DNA of 64,000 bases, from assembly GCF_964218355.1 (NCBI RefSeq), contig NZ_CAXPMC010000012.1, positions 1 through 64,000 of the forward strand, in the 5' to 3' direction. The notes under the pieces were generated by a model that did no database searches, had not been told where the DNA came from, and saw only the letters and a program-made list of their open reading frames with translations. Made by a program: the position numbers and the translations under genes. Positions 1 to 10,076 of the stretch are shown piece after piece (the stretch's first letter is position 1; the number at the start of each line of letters is the position of its first letter). This DNA comes from Ferrovibrio sp964218355. Its GTDB lineage: Bacteria > Pseudomonadota > Alphaproteobacteria > Ferrovibrionales > Ferrovibrionaceae.

Positions 1-2275
<2,275 letters not shown>

Positions 2276-2372
2276 AGCATAAGCCGTCATGTGCAGCGGT
2301 CAGCCGCCGCACAGGCATCAAATCTCGCGTGATACCGCAGGATACATACGAAACCGGCACCGCCGTATTTAA

Positions 2373-2493
2373 TTGGCCTGGTGGCCTTAGCGTAGGCGCA
2401 ACACCCGATCCCATCCCGAACTCGGCCGTGAAAGCCTTCAGCGCCGATGGTACTTCGTCTTAAGACGCGGAAGAGTAGGTCGCTGCCAGGCCT
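2373..2493 (+). rRNA. rrf: 5S ribosomal RNA
   Basis: A 5S rRNA of about 120 nt lies roughly 100 nt after the 23S gene. It has the conserved loop segment CACCCGATCCCATCCCGAACTC and terminal complementarity: GGCCTGG at the 5' end (2375-2381) pairs with CCAGGCC at the 3' end (2487-2493). The exact ends could be off by a few bases. Confidence 0.95.
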
Positions 2494-2546
2494 ATTAAAT
2501 ACGGAGCCCGCCGGTTTCACTTCTTCACGAACCAGCACACGACATC

Positions 2547-2569
2547 AAGGGCGTCGGCAAGACGCCCTT
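2547..2569 (+). terminator. Hairpin between 5S rRNA and tRNA-fMet
   Basis: A perfect 9-bp stem, AAGGGCGTC / GACGCCCTT with loop GGCAA, is followed by CGTTGTTTG. It could be a weak intrinsic terminator or an RNase processing signal separating 5S rRNA from the tRNA. The downstream T-run is poor, so read-through into the tRNA is likely, as expected for a tRNA within the rRNA operon. Confidence 0.55.
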
Positions 2570-2588
2570 CGTTGTTTGTAGATATCGC

Positions 2589-2665
<77 letters not shown>

Positions 2666-2670
2666 ACACA

Positions 2671-2702
2671 AACCCCGCCAGGTCCGCCTGTGCGGGGTTT
2701 TT
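2671..2702 (+). terminator. Rho-independent terminator of the rRNA operon
   Basis: AACCCCGC (2671-2678) pairs with GCGGGGTT (2692-2699) and is followed by further T residues to 2702. It starts 5 nt after the tRNA CCA end, so it most likely ends the rRNA-tRNA transcript. Confidence 0.85.
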
Positions 2703-2775
2703 GCTGGCCGGCACCGCCTCGACCCGCCGGCCGGCAGCCGCTAGGGTCGCCACCGAACAGCTGCGGGAACTGCCG

Positions 2776-3759
2776 ATGTCACTGACAAGCCTGGTCAAGC
2801 GCATCCTGCCCCTGGCCTGCGCCTATTACCTGGCGGCCGGCTGGGCACGCCGGCGCCGCCTGCGCAGCGGCATCATCCGCACCCGATCGGGCAACCGCCA
2901 TGCCGCGCTCGATGTCGAGGCGTCGCTGGCCTATATCGAAGGGGTCTGGCGCGACTATCTGGCCTGGGCGGACCGTCCGGCCCTGACCGGGGACCTCGTC
3001 GAGATCGGGCCGGGCGACAATTTCGGCGTGGCGCTGCTGTTCCTGGCGCATGGCGCCCGCTCCGTCATCGCCATCGACAAATTCGAATCCGAGCGCGATC
3101 CGGCGCGCCAGGATGCGATCTACCGGGCGCTCGGCGAACGCCATGGCCTGGCGGCGCTGTTTGATGGCGCGCCGGGCGAAGCGGCCATCCGCAACCTGAC
3201 CTATCTGCCCGGCATGCCGGCCGAACGGTTCTTCGGCCCCGATGCGCCGGCCAGCGATGCCGTGATTTCCCGCGCGGTGCTGGAGCATCTCGACGACCCG
3301 CTGGCCGCACTGGATGCCATGTGGGCGGGCTTGCGGCCCGGCGGCATCCTGCTGCACCGGATCGACCTGCGCGACCACGGCATGTTCGCCGGCGCCCATC
3401 CGCTTTCCTTCCTGACCATCGGCACCGGACTGTACCGGGCGATGACGGCCGAGACGGGCTGGCCGAATCGCATCCTGCTGCCGGCCTATCGGGATTTCCT
3501 CGCCCGGCGCGGCTGGCCGGCGCGGACGGGCATCACCCGTCTTGCCGGCGTGGCGGGCGAATTCCCGGCACTGGCCTGGGATGACCTGCCGGCGGCGGCC
3601 CGGCAGCAGGCGCTGGCCTGCGTGCGGAAGATCCGGCCGCGTCTGGCCGCCCCCTTCCGCGATCTCGCCGACGAGGATCTCGCGGTCTCCGGCTTTGTGC
3701 TGGTGGCCGAAAAGCCGCCGGCCTGCGGCCCCGGACAGGGCTTCTTGTTCATCCCGTGA
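2776..3759 (+). CDS. Class I SAM-dependent methyltransferase
   Basis: A 327-aa protein with a Rossmann-type SAM-binding motif I at about residues 74-82 (VEIGPGDNF), an acidic residue in AIDKFE after strand 2, and a post-motif stretch VLEHLDDP...LRPGGILL typical of class I methyltransferases. The ATG at 2776 is preferred: the frame is open further upstream, but that would run through tRNA-fMet and the terminator. The leader (2703-2775) contains a GC hairpin, GGCCGGC/GCCGGCC. The substrate is unknown. Low sequence similarity to small-molecule or sugar methyltransferases is assumed from the general fold only, and its link to the glycan genes further on is guesswork. Confidence 0.85.
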   Translation: MSLTSLVKRILPLACAYYLAAGWARRRRLRSGIIRTRSGNRHAALDVEASLAYIEGVWRDYLAWADRPALTGDLVEIGPGDNFGVALLFLAHGARSVIAIDKFESERDPARQDAIYRALGERHGLAALFDGAPGEAAIRNLTYLPGMPAERFFGPDAPASDAVISRAVLEHLDDPLAALDAMWAGLRPGGILLHRIDLRDHGMFAGAHPLSFLTIGTGLYRAMTAETGWPNRILLPAYRDFLARRGWPARTGITRLAGVAGEFPALAWDDLPAAARQQALACVRKIRPRLAAPFRDLADEDLAVSGFVLVAEKPPACGPGQGFLFIP

Positions 3760-3773
3760 ACGCAAGATATATT
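3745..3773 (+). promoter_or_regulatory. Possible sigma-70 promoter for the antiporter
   Basis: TTGTTC (3745-3750) and TATATT (3768-3773) are separated by 17 nt, an ideal spacing for a housekeeping promoter. The site overlaps the 3' end of the methyltransferase gene and lies about 75 nt before the antiporter start. It is a pattern match only. Confidence 0.4.
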
Positions 3774-3847
3774 GCCCGGAACAAGGCGATAGACCATCCG
3801 GCCGGCTTCAGCCCGGCCCAGTCAGCCGTTGTCATCATGGGGCCTGA

Positions 3848-5080
3848 ATGTCTGATGCCGAACTTGCCCGTCTGTTTCTGTCCCTGGCGGTCCTGCTGTC
3901 GGCCGGCCTGCTGGGCGGGCATCTGTTCGAAGCCCTGCGGCTGCCCCGGGTAATCGGCGAGATCTGCGGCGGCCTGCTGCTGGGCCCCAGCGTGTTCGGG
4001 CGACTGCTGCCGGAGGAGGCGCAGGCGCTGTTTGCCGGTTTCGCCAGCCAGCCGGCCATCCTGGCGGCGTTTTACTGGCTCGGCCTCGTGCTGCTGATGT
4101 TCACCGCCGGCTTCAACATCCGCAGCCGGCTGGATCCGGCCGATGCCAGGCTGGCTGTCAGCCTCGTCGTCGGCGGGCTGGCATTGCCGGGGCTGCTGGG
4201 CTGGCTGATGGCCGCGGGCTTTCCCGCCGCAGCGGGGGCGAACCCGCTGGCCTTCAGCATCGTCATCGCCATCGGCACCGCGGTGACCTCGCTGCCGGTG
4301 ATCTCGCGCATTTTCATCGATCTCGGGCTGATGCAAAGCCGCTTCGCCAGGGTTGTGCTGTCCGCCGCGATGATTCAGGACCTCATTCTCTGGGCGGCCC
4401 TGTCGGTGGCGCTGACGCTGCAGCAGGGCGGAACGGTGCATCCCCTCGATCTGGGCTGGAAGATCGTCCTGTCCGTGGGCTTCAGCGCGGTGGCGCTGCT
4501 GGTGGTGCCGTCGCTGCTGCGGTATGTCGGCAGCCGCACGGTGCGAAAATTCACCGAGGCATCGCTGACCGGCTACACGCTGCTGGTCTGCCTGGTGCTG
4601 GTTGTGCTGGCCGGGCTGCTCGGAGTCAATCTCCTGTTCGGCGCCCTGCTGGCCGGCGTGGTGATCGGCCGTTTCACGGCCGAGAATTTCGAACCGGTGA
4701 AGCGGCGCATCCAGGTGGTCGCCATCTGGTTTTTCGTGCCGATCTACTTCGTGCAGGTGGGCCAGCAGATCGATCTGCCGGCGCAGTTCGACCTCTCGAT
4801 GATCGTGACCTTCCTGCTGATTTCCTCGGCCGTGAAGATCGGCAGCGTGCTGCTGCTGGCGCGGTACGGCGGCGCATCATGGCTGCGGTCCTTCGACTAC
4901 GGCATGGCGATGAATACCCGGGGCGGCCCCGGCATCGTGCTGGCCAGCGTGGCCCTGGCGGCCGGGATCATCCCGGGCTCCATGTTCCTGACGCTGGTCG
5001 CGGCATCCATCCTGACGTCGCTGGTCACCAGTATGTGGTTCCGCTGGCGCATGCAGCATGATATGTCCCTCGCGGTATAG
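3848..5080 (+). CDS. Cation:proton antiporter (CPA2 / KefC-like membrane domain)
   Basis: A 410-aa, strongly hydrophobic inner-membrane protein with roughly 11-12 predicted transmembrane helices. The N-terminal segment (GGHLFEALRLPRVIGEICGG) and the signature around SAAMIQDLILW match the CPA2 sodium or potassium/proton exchanger family. The Gln-Asp pair at the ion-binding helix is the KefC-type arrangement. The C-terminal TrkA-N/RCK nucleotide-binding domain of KefB/KefC is absent; the protein ends just after the last helices. GGGG at 3839-3842 serves as a ribosome binding site. The next gene begins 30 bp downstream. The transported ion cannot be told from the sequence. Confidence 0.88.
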   Translation: MSDAELARLFLSLAVLLSAGLLGGHLFEALRLPRVIGEICGGLLLGPSVFGRLLPEEAQALFAGFASQPAILAAFYWLGLVLLMFTAGFNIRSRLDPADARLAVSLVVGGLALPGLLGWLMAAGFPAAAGANPLAFSIVIAIGTAVTSLPVISRIFIDLGLMQSRFARVVLSAAMIQDLILWAALSVALTLQQGGTVHPLDLGWKIVLSVGFSAVALLVVPSLLRYVGSRTVRKFTEASLTGYTLLVCLVLVVLAGLLGVNLLFGALLAGVVIGRFTAENFEPVKRRIQVVAIWFFVPIYFVQVGQQIDLPAQFDLSMIVTFLLISSAVKIGSVLLLARYGGASWLRSFDYGMAMNTRGGPGIVLASVALAAGIIPGSMFLTLVAASILTSLVTSMWFRWRMQHDMSLAV

Positions 5081-5110
5081 GCGACGCCGGCAGCGGGCTG
5101 GGAGACAGGT

Positions 5111-5650
5111 ATGGTACTTTGGCTGACGGGGCTGTCCGGCGCCGGAAAATCCACGATCGCCCAGGCGGTCCATGCGCTGGCCAAGCCCAGGATGCCGGGC
5201 CTCGTGCTGATCGACGGCGACGTCATCCGCGCCCTGTTCGGCGCCGGACTTGGCTACAAGGAAGCCGACCGCTATCAGCAGATCGGCCGGATCCAGCGTC
5301 TGGCGGGCATGCTGTCGGGCCAGGATATCCGGGTGATTGTCGCCGCCCTGTACTGCCATCCCGATCTGATGGCCTGGAACCGCGCCAACCTGCCCGGGTA
5401 TTTCGAGGTCTATGTCGATGCGCCGCTGAATCTGGTCAGGCAGCGCGACGTCAAGGGGCTGTATGCCCGGGCGCTGGCCGGAGAAACATCCGACGTCGTC
5501 GGCGTGGACATTCCCTGGCACGCGCCGCAGGCACCCGATCTCATCATCGATACCGCGAACGAAACGCCCGCACAGTCGGCGCGGCGCCTGATGCAGGCCG
5601 TGCCCTGGCTCGCGGAACTCGTCAGCACGGGAGGCCGGAATGACGGCTGA
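5111..5650 (+). CDS. cysC: Adenylylsulfate (APS) kinase-like protein
   Basis: A 179-aa P-loop kinase that should phosphorylate APS to PAPS, the universal sulfate donor. The Walker A GLSGAGKST lies at residues 7-15, followed by the family motif DGDVIR and by KGLYARALAG near residue 117, which corresponds to the APS-kinase KGLYxxAxxG motif. It is somewhat divergent: the usual DRxENxRR is DRYQQIGR here, and FTGID is VVGVD. The ribosome binding site is GGAG at 5101-5104. It overlaps the downstream ATP sulfurylase gene by 11 bp, so the two are translationally coupled. The context (ATP sulfurylase plus sulfotransferase) points to PAPS for glycan sulfation rather than assimilatory cysteine synthesis. 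Confidence 0.88.
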   Translation: MVLWLTGLSGAGKSTIAQAVHALAKPRMPGLVLIDGDVIRALFGAGLGYKEADRYQQIGRIQRLAGMLSGQDIRVIVAALYCHPDLMAWNRANLPGYFEVYVDAPLNLVRQRDVKGLYARALAGETSDVVGVDIPWHAPQAPDLIIDTANETPAQSARRLMQAVPWLAELVSTGGRNDG

Positions 5651-6716
5651 TCCGGTTCTGACACTGACCCGCGACCAGTATCTTGAACTGGAGAAGATCG
5701 GCCTCGGCGCTTTCGCACCGCTGACCGGGTTCATGACCGAAGCCGAATTCCTTTCGGTCGTGGCGACGATGCGGCTACCCGGCGGTGCGGTATTCAGCCT
5801 GCCGGTCGTGCTCGATGTCGACGCCGAAACCGCAGCCTGGCTGCAGGCCCTGCCGGTGGTGGATCTGCAGTATGGCGGCGAACGGGTCGGGCGGCTGACG
5901 CCGCGCGACTATTTCCGCTGCGACCGCCCTGCCGTGGCGCGACAGGTTTTCGGCACGGATGATCCGGCGCATCCGGGGGTTTCGTATTTCTTCGGCCTGC
6001 AGGCGGTCTTCGTCGGCGGGGCGGTGGAATTCACCGGCCGGTCGGCCCGGCGGGAAATACCCGACGAGCTGACGCCCCGGGAAACGCGCGACCTGTTCCA
6101 GGCCCGCGGCTGGACCACGGTTGCCGGCTTCCAGACCCGCAACGTTCCGCACCGGGCGCATGAGTATCTGCAGCGGGTCGCCCTCGAACATGTGGACGGG
6201 CTGTTTATCCAGCCGCTGGTCGGCCGGAAGCGCGCCGGCGACTATACGCCGGATGCCGTCATGACCGGCTACCGCGCCCTGGTCGGCCAGTTCCTGCCGG
6301 CCGACAGGGTGGTTCTCGGCAGCCTGTCGACCCTGATGCGCTATGCCGGTCCCCGCGAAGCCGTGTTCCATGCGATCATCCGCCGCAATTACGGCTGCAC
6401 GCATTTCATCGTCGGCCGTGACCATGCCGGGGTGGGGTCATGGTACGGTCTGTACGACGCCCACGAGCTGACGCGCCGGTTCGACGGGGATCTGGGGATC
6501 GAGATCCTGCGCCTGCACGGGCCGTATTTCTGTCCCGTCTGCGACGGCATGGTGACCGACAAGACCTGTCCGCATGCCGGCGGACCGGAGGTTCGCGAGG
6601 TCAGCGGCACTGACATGCGGCGGATATTGTCCGGCGGCGAGAAGCCCGACCCGCGGCTGATGCGCCCGGAGATCGTTGCGGCACTGGCCGGCACTGCATT
6701 GTTCATCGAGGATTGA
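5640..6716 (+). CDS. sat: Sulfate adenylyltransferase (ATP sulfurylase)
   Basis: A 358-aa homologue of single-subunit ATP sulfurylase, which makes APS and pyrophosphate from ATP and sulfate. The active-site motif appears as QTRNVPHRAHE (family: QxRNPxHRAHE) and the second motif as VGRDHAGVG. The C-terminal cluster CPVCDGMVTDKTCPH matches the cysteine-rich metal-binding segment seen in many bacterial enzymes. It begins within the end of the APS kinase gene and stops 1 bp before the pyruvate-kinase homologue. The Pro at the RNPxHRAHE position is Val here (RNVPH), a small shift in an otherwise intact motif. The length is slightly shorter than usual. Confidence 0.92.
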   Translation: MTADPVLTLTRDQYLELEKIGLGAFAPLTGFMTEAEFLSVVATMRLPGGAVFSLPVVLDVDAETAAWLQALPVVDLQYGGERVGRLTPRDYFRCDRPAVARQVFGTDDPAHPGVSYFFGLQAVFVGGAVEFTGRSARREIPDELTPRETRDLFQARGWTTVAGFQTRNVPHRAHEYLQRVALEHVDGLFIQPLVGRKRAGDYTPDAVMTGYRALVGQFLPADRVVLGSLSTLMRYAGPREAVFHAIIRRNYGCTHFIVGRDHAGVGSWYGLYDAHELTRRFDGDLGIEILRLHGPYFCPVCDGMVTDKTCPHAGGPEVREVSGTDMRRILSGGEKPDPRLMRPEIVAALAGTALFIED

Positions 6717-6717
6717 C

Positions 6718-8148
6718 ATGACCAGAACCCGCATCGTCTGCACCATCGGCCCGCGCAGCCTCGACGAGGAAATGCTGCGGCAGTTGCGGCAGGCCGGCAT
6801 GTCGGTGGCGCGCCTGAACGGGTCCCATGCCAATCTGGACTGGCATCGGCGTGCGATTGCGGAGATCCGCCGGATTCTGCCCGATGTTCCGATCCTGCTT
6901 GACATTCCGGGCCGGAAGATCCGGACGGTCCAGCTGGCGCACGAGCCGGAATTCGCGGCCGGCGACACCATCATCCTGACAACCGATCAGGCCCATGACG
7001 GTCATCGCAAGGTGCCGGTCAACTATCTCGACCTGCATCTCGACCTGAAGGCCGGCAATACGGTGCTCGCCGATGACGGCACGCTGCGTTTCACCGTCAC
7101 CCTGGTCGAAGGCAGCGACATCCACTGCCGCGCCGAAACCGCGGGCCAGCTGCGCAGCCGGAAGGGAATCAATGTCCCCTTCGTGCGCCTGAACACGCCG
7201 CAGGTGACGCCGCGCGATGAGCAGATGATTGCCTTCGCGAAGGAAACGGCGGTCGATTTCATCGGGCTGAGCTTTGTCGAGTCGGCGGCGCATGTCGAGG
7301 CCTTTCGCGGATTGATCGGCGCTTCGACGCCGCGCATCATCGCGAAGGTCGAGAACCAGGGCGGGCTCGACAATGTCGCGGAAATCGCCGCCGCCGCGGA
7401 CGCGATCATGATCGATCGCGGCGACCTCTCCGTCGAGACCAGTCTCCACGATGTCGCGCTGCGGCAGAAGCAGGTCATCGAGGCGGCCAGCCGGCATGGC
7501 CGGCCGGTCATCGTGGCAACCGAGATGCTGCATACGATGATCCTGAATCCGTTCCCGACCAAGGCGGAAGTCAGCGACATCACCAACGCGGTGATCGATG
7601 GCTGCGCGGCAACGATGCTGTCCGGCGAAACCGCGGTCGGGCAGTTTCCGCTCGAGACGGTCAGCCTGATGCGCAGCGTGGTCGACGCTGCCGAGGATTT
7701 CGTCCAGCGCCAGCGCGATGCGCGGCAGGGCGCGGTGGCGGAGAGTGTGCCAGACGCGATCAGCAGTGCCATACCGCATCTTTGCCGGACATTGCCGATC
7801 ACCAGGATCGTGGCGGTGACCCGGTCCGGCTTTGCGGCGCGCATGATCGCGTCACACCGGCCGCGGCAGCCGATCCTGGCGGTCAGCGATGACGCGGCCG
7901 CCGCGCGCAGTTTCAACCTGATTGCGGGGACGACCGGAATTCACAGCGAGACGCCGTTTCCGAAGGCCAGCATCGACCATATCGGGCAGGTGCTGCAGCG
8001 GCTGTGGCAGGACGGCTATCTGGCCGATCGCGATGTGGTGCTGGTGACCGGCGTGACCTATCCGCACAAGGGCAGCCGCATGAACACCATTCAGATTCAC
8101 AATGTGGCGGATCTGGTTGCCGGCCTTCGCTGGACCCGCGATACGTGA
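6718..8148 (+). CDS. pyk: Pyruvate kinase family protein
   Basis: A 476-aa protein of normal pyruvate kinase length. It opens with TRIVCTIGPRS and has RLNGSHA (usual RxNFSHG), AKVEN with the catalytic Lys and metal-ligand Glu, MIDRGDLSVE (usual MxARGDLGVE), and FPTKAEVSDITNAV, so the main catalytic residues are kept. Deviations are DIPGRKIRT in place of DTKGPEIRT and ATEMLHTM in place of ATQMLESM. The ATG at 6718 is chosen because it follows the sat stop by 1 bp and aligns with the family start. It overlaps the sulfotransferase gene by 4 bp. Placement inside a sulfation operon is odd: it may regenerate ATP for PAPS synthesis, or act on another substrate. That is inference. Confidence 0.87.
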   Translation: MTRTRIVCTIGPRSLDEEMLRQLRQAGMSVARLNGSHANLDWHRRAIAEIRRILPDVPILLDIPGRKIRTVQLAHEPEFAAGDTIILTTDQAHDGHRKVPVNYLDLHLDLKAGNTVLADDGTLRFTVTLVEGSDIHCRAETAGQLRSRKGINVPFVRLNTPQVTPRDEQMIAFAKETAVDFIGLSFVESAAHVEAFRGLIGASTPRIIAKVENQGGLDNVAEIAAAADAIMIDRGDLSVETSLHDVALRQKQVIEAASRHGRPVIVATEMLHTMILNPFPTKAEVSDITNAVIDGCAATMLSGETAVGQFPLETVSLMRSVVDAAEDFVQRQRDARQGAVAESVPDAISSAIPHLCRTLPITRIVAVTRSGFAARMIASHRPRQPILAVSDDAAAARSFNLIAGTTGIHSETPFPKASIDHIGQVLQRLWQDGYLADRDVVLVTGVTYPHKGSRMNTIQIHNVADLVAGLRWTRDT

Positions 8149-8996
8149 GCGGCCCGCGCTACATATTCACCGTTACGCCGGGGCGGAGCGGCCAGGCGAC
8201 ACTGAGCGACCTCGTATCGCGCTGCTGCCCCGGTGTCGCGGCGGCCTTCGAGGAGCCGCAGATCAGAACGGCCCTCCCCGGCGTTGCCGGCGATCTCGTC
8301 CGGCGGTTCCGGCGGCGTTTCGTCGAAACCCACGAACTGCTGGGGCGCGGCAGGGTGCTCCGGGGCTTTGCGGCGGGCGATGAAACCCTGCTGGAGCGGT
8401 ATGGCCGGGCGCGGTTCGACTGGATCGAAGGCTATCGCGGCGCTGCGCCGGTCTATTTCGACATCAGCAAGTATTTCATCCGCGGGCTGCACCGGCCGCT
8501 GACGCGGCTGGCCGGCCGGCCGCAGCTGGTTTTCCTGGTCCGCGATCCGGTTGCCAACATGCGCAGCTTCGTCAATCGCCGCAAGAACTTCTTCCTCGAC
8601 AACAATGCGCCCGCGGATGCCGCCAATGCCTGGCCGGACCCGGAGGCGGCCGGCCGGCCGGAAGAGCTGTATTTCTGGTCCTGGCTTGAGGTCTATCTGC
8701 GCGGCCTGCTGCTGGTGGAGGAGTTCGGGCTCGCGCCGCCGCGGATCATCTGGAATACGGATCTCGCCGACCCGGCAGCCATGACGGAACACTTCCGCGG
8801 ACTGGGACTCGACTGCGATGGCGTCGCAGCCGGACCCGCCCTCAACACCAACGAAAGCCGCGGGCTGGCGCAGACACGGGTGACGCCGGCCGACACGGCC
8901 GCGTTCGCGCGCTGGCGCAGCCGGGTGCCGGATGCCGTGTGGAACCGGCTGACATTCATGCGGGATTACGACCCGCGCGACGCCCGCGCCTCGTGA
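8145..8996 (+). CDS. Sulfotransferase family protein
   Basis: A 283-aa protein starting at a GTG that overlaps the pyruvate kinase stop (GTGA). The frame is open upstream, but the pyruvate kinase gene occupies that region and the family N-terminus starts here. The segment FTVTPGRSGQATL near residues 8-20 matches the 5'-phosphosulfate-binding loop of PAPS-dependent sulfotransferases. LVFLVRDPVANMRSFVNRR near residue 125 matches the 3'-phosphate-binding RDPxxxxxS element. It should transfer sulfate from PAPS to a hydroxyl or amino group, most plausibly on a cell-surface sugar given the neighbouring genes. The acceptor cannot be read from the sequence. It is last in the cysC-sat-pyk unit. Confidence 0.85.
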   Translation: MSGPRYIFTVTPGRSGQATLSDLVSRCCPGVAAAFEEPQIRTALPGVAGDLVRRFRRRFVETHELLGRGRVLRGFAAGDETLLERYGRARFDWIEGYRGAAPVYFDISKYFIRGLHRPLTRLAGRPQLVFLVRDPVANMRSFVNRRKNFFLDNNAPADAANAWPDPEAAGRPEELYFWSWLEVYLRGLLLVEEFGLAPPRIIWNTDLADPAAMTEHFRGLGLDCDGVAAGPALNTNESRGLAQTRVTPADTAAFARWRSRVPDAVWNRLTFMRDYDPRDARAS

Positions 8997-8997
8997 A

Positions 8998-9987
8998 TCA
9001 GCGGCCGCCGGCCGGCTGCGGCCAGATTCGCGGGTCGGCCAGCCAGGGCGGGGCCAGACGCACGATCTCCGCCAGCTGCTCTTTCGCTCTTTCTGTCAGG
9101 GGCGGCCAGCCGGCATTGCGCACCGTATCCTTCAGCTGATCCACGGATTCCGCACCGAGCACAAGGGAGGTGATGCCGGGCGTGTCGCGAACGAAGCTCT
9201 GCGCCAGTCCGGCAGGCGGCAGGCCCAGGCTGTCGGTCAGGGCCCGAAAAGCGGCCAGCGCCGGCCGGGCGGCGGCGAGGCGGTCGGGAATGCCGCCCGG
9301 CTCGCTGACCAGCAGTCCCTGCAGGTAGACACTGCGGGCGAAGACGGCGATGCCCTGCCGGCGGCATTCCTCAAGCAGGCCGGCATCGCGAAAGCGCGTG
9401 TCGAACACGTTCATCGTCAGCTGGACGGCATCGGGCCGCCATGCCTGCAGCGCCGCCTGCAGATGGGCAGGCTCGTAAACCGACAGGCCCGCCGCGCGGA
9501 TCAGGCCCTCCTGCTTCAGCCGGTCGAGGGCCGTGCCGGTGCCGGGCTGCAGGGCGTCTTCGGAGCGGAGCAGCAGGGCATCCACCGCCTGCAGGCCGAG
9601 CGCCTCCAGCGACCGGGCCAGGCAGCGGCGCAGCCAGGCTTCGACCGTCTCTCCGGCCGGGAACCGCCCGGTTTTTGTCACGATCAGCGGCCGTTGCCCC
9701 GGCGGATGTCCCCGCCGGCTCAGCCAGGCGCCGATCCGGGCCTCGGCATCGCCGTAGTCCCGCGCGGTATCAAGCACCCGGATGCCGGCGGCAGCACTGG
9801 CATCCAGAATGGCATCGGCGGTCAGCGAATCGGGCTGCCCCAGCCGGTTGACGACGCCATAGGCAAGGCCGAGCTGGGCTGTCCCGAGAGCGAGGCTGCC
9901 GGAGTTTCCAAATATCTGTTCTGGCAAGAAAATCCTCTTTCGGCGGGCCGTGTTCACGTCGTGAACTAAGGCTTGACTATGCCACAT
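8998..9987 (-). CDS. Aldo/keto reductase family protein
   Basis: A minus-strand gene of 329 aa whose stop lies 1 bp beyond the end of the convergent sulfotransferase gene. LALGTAQLGLAYG, VLDTARDYGDAE (tetrad Asp and Tyr) and VTKTG (tetrad Lys) mark an NAD(P)H-dependent aldo/keto reductase of the subgroup often found in polysaccharide clusters. The position usually holding the tetrad His (as in LLHxPDDL) reads LLLRSEDAL, so His appears to be Arg. The first ATG gives about 30 extra residues relative to most members; a GTG at 9957 is an alternative start. The physiological substrate is unknown. Confidence 0.82.
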   Translation of the reverse strand: MWHSQALVHDVNTARRKRIFLPEQIFGNSGSLALGTAQLGLAYGVVNRLGQPDSLTADAILDASAAAGIRVLDTARDYGDAEARIGAWLSRRGHPPGQRPLIVTKTGRFPAGETVEAWLRRCLARSLEALGLQAVDALLLRSEDALQPGTGTALDRLKQEGLIRAAGLSVYEPAHLQAALQAWRPDAVQLTMNVFDTRFRDAGLLEECRRQGIAVFARSVYLQGLLVSEPGGIPDRLAAARPALAAFRALTDSLGLPPAGLAQSFVRDTPGITSLVLGAESVDQLKDTVRNAGWPPLTERAKEQLAEIVRLAPPWLADPRIWPQPAGGR

Positions 9988-10076
9988 GTCCCGGGCATTT
10001 TCTCACTGAAATCCAGGCGAGCCCAGCCTCACCCGGCCTGCGGTAGCATGGCAGAAACACAATCCAAGATATATTA
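9973..10076 (+). promoter_or_regulatory. Candidate promoter region of the first glycan operon
   Basis: This 90-bp space lies between divergent genes and must hold the start signals for both. The only plus-strand pattern seen is TTGACT at 9973-9978 with a weak -10 (CATTTT, 9996-10001) 17 nt later. TATATT at 10070-10075 touches the ATG at 10077 and is too close to be its -10 unless the message starts inside the gene. Confidence 0.3.
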
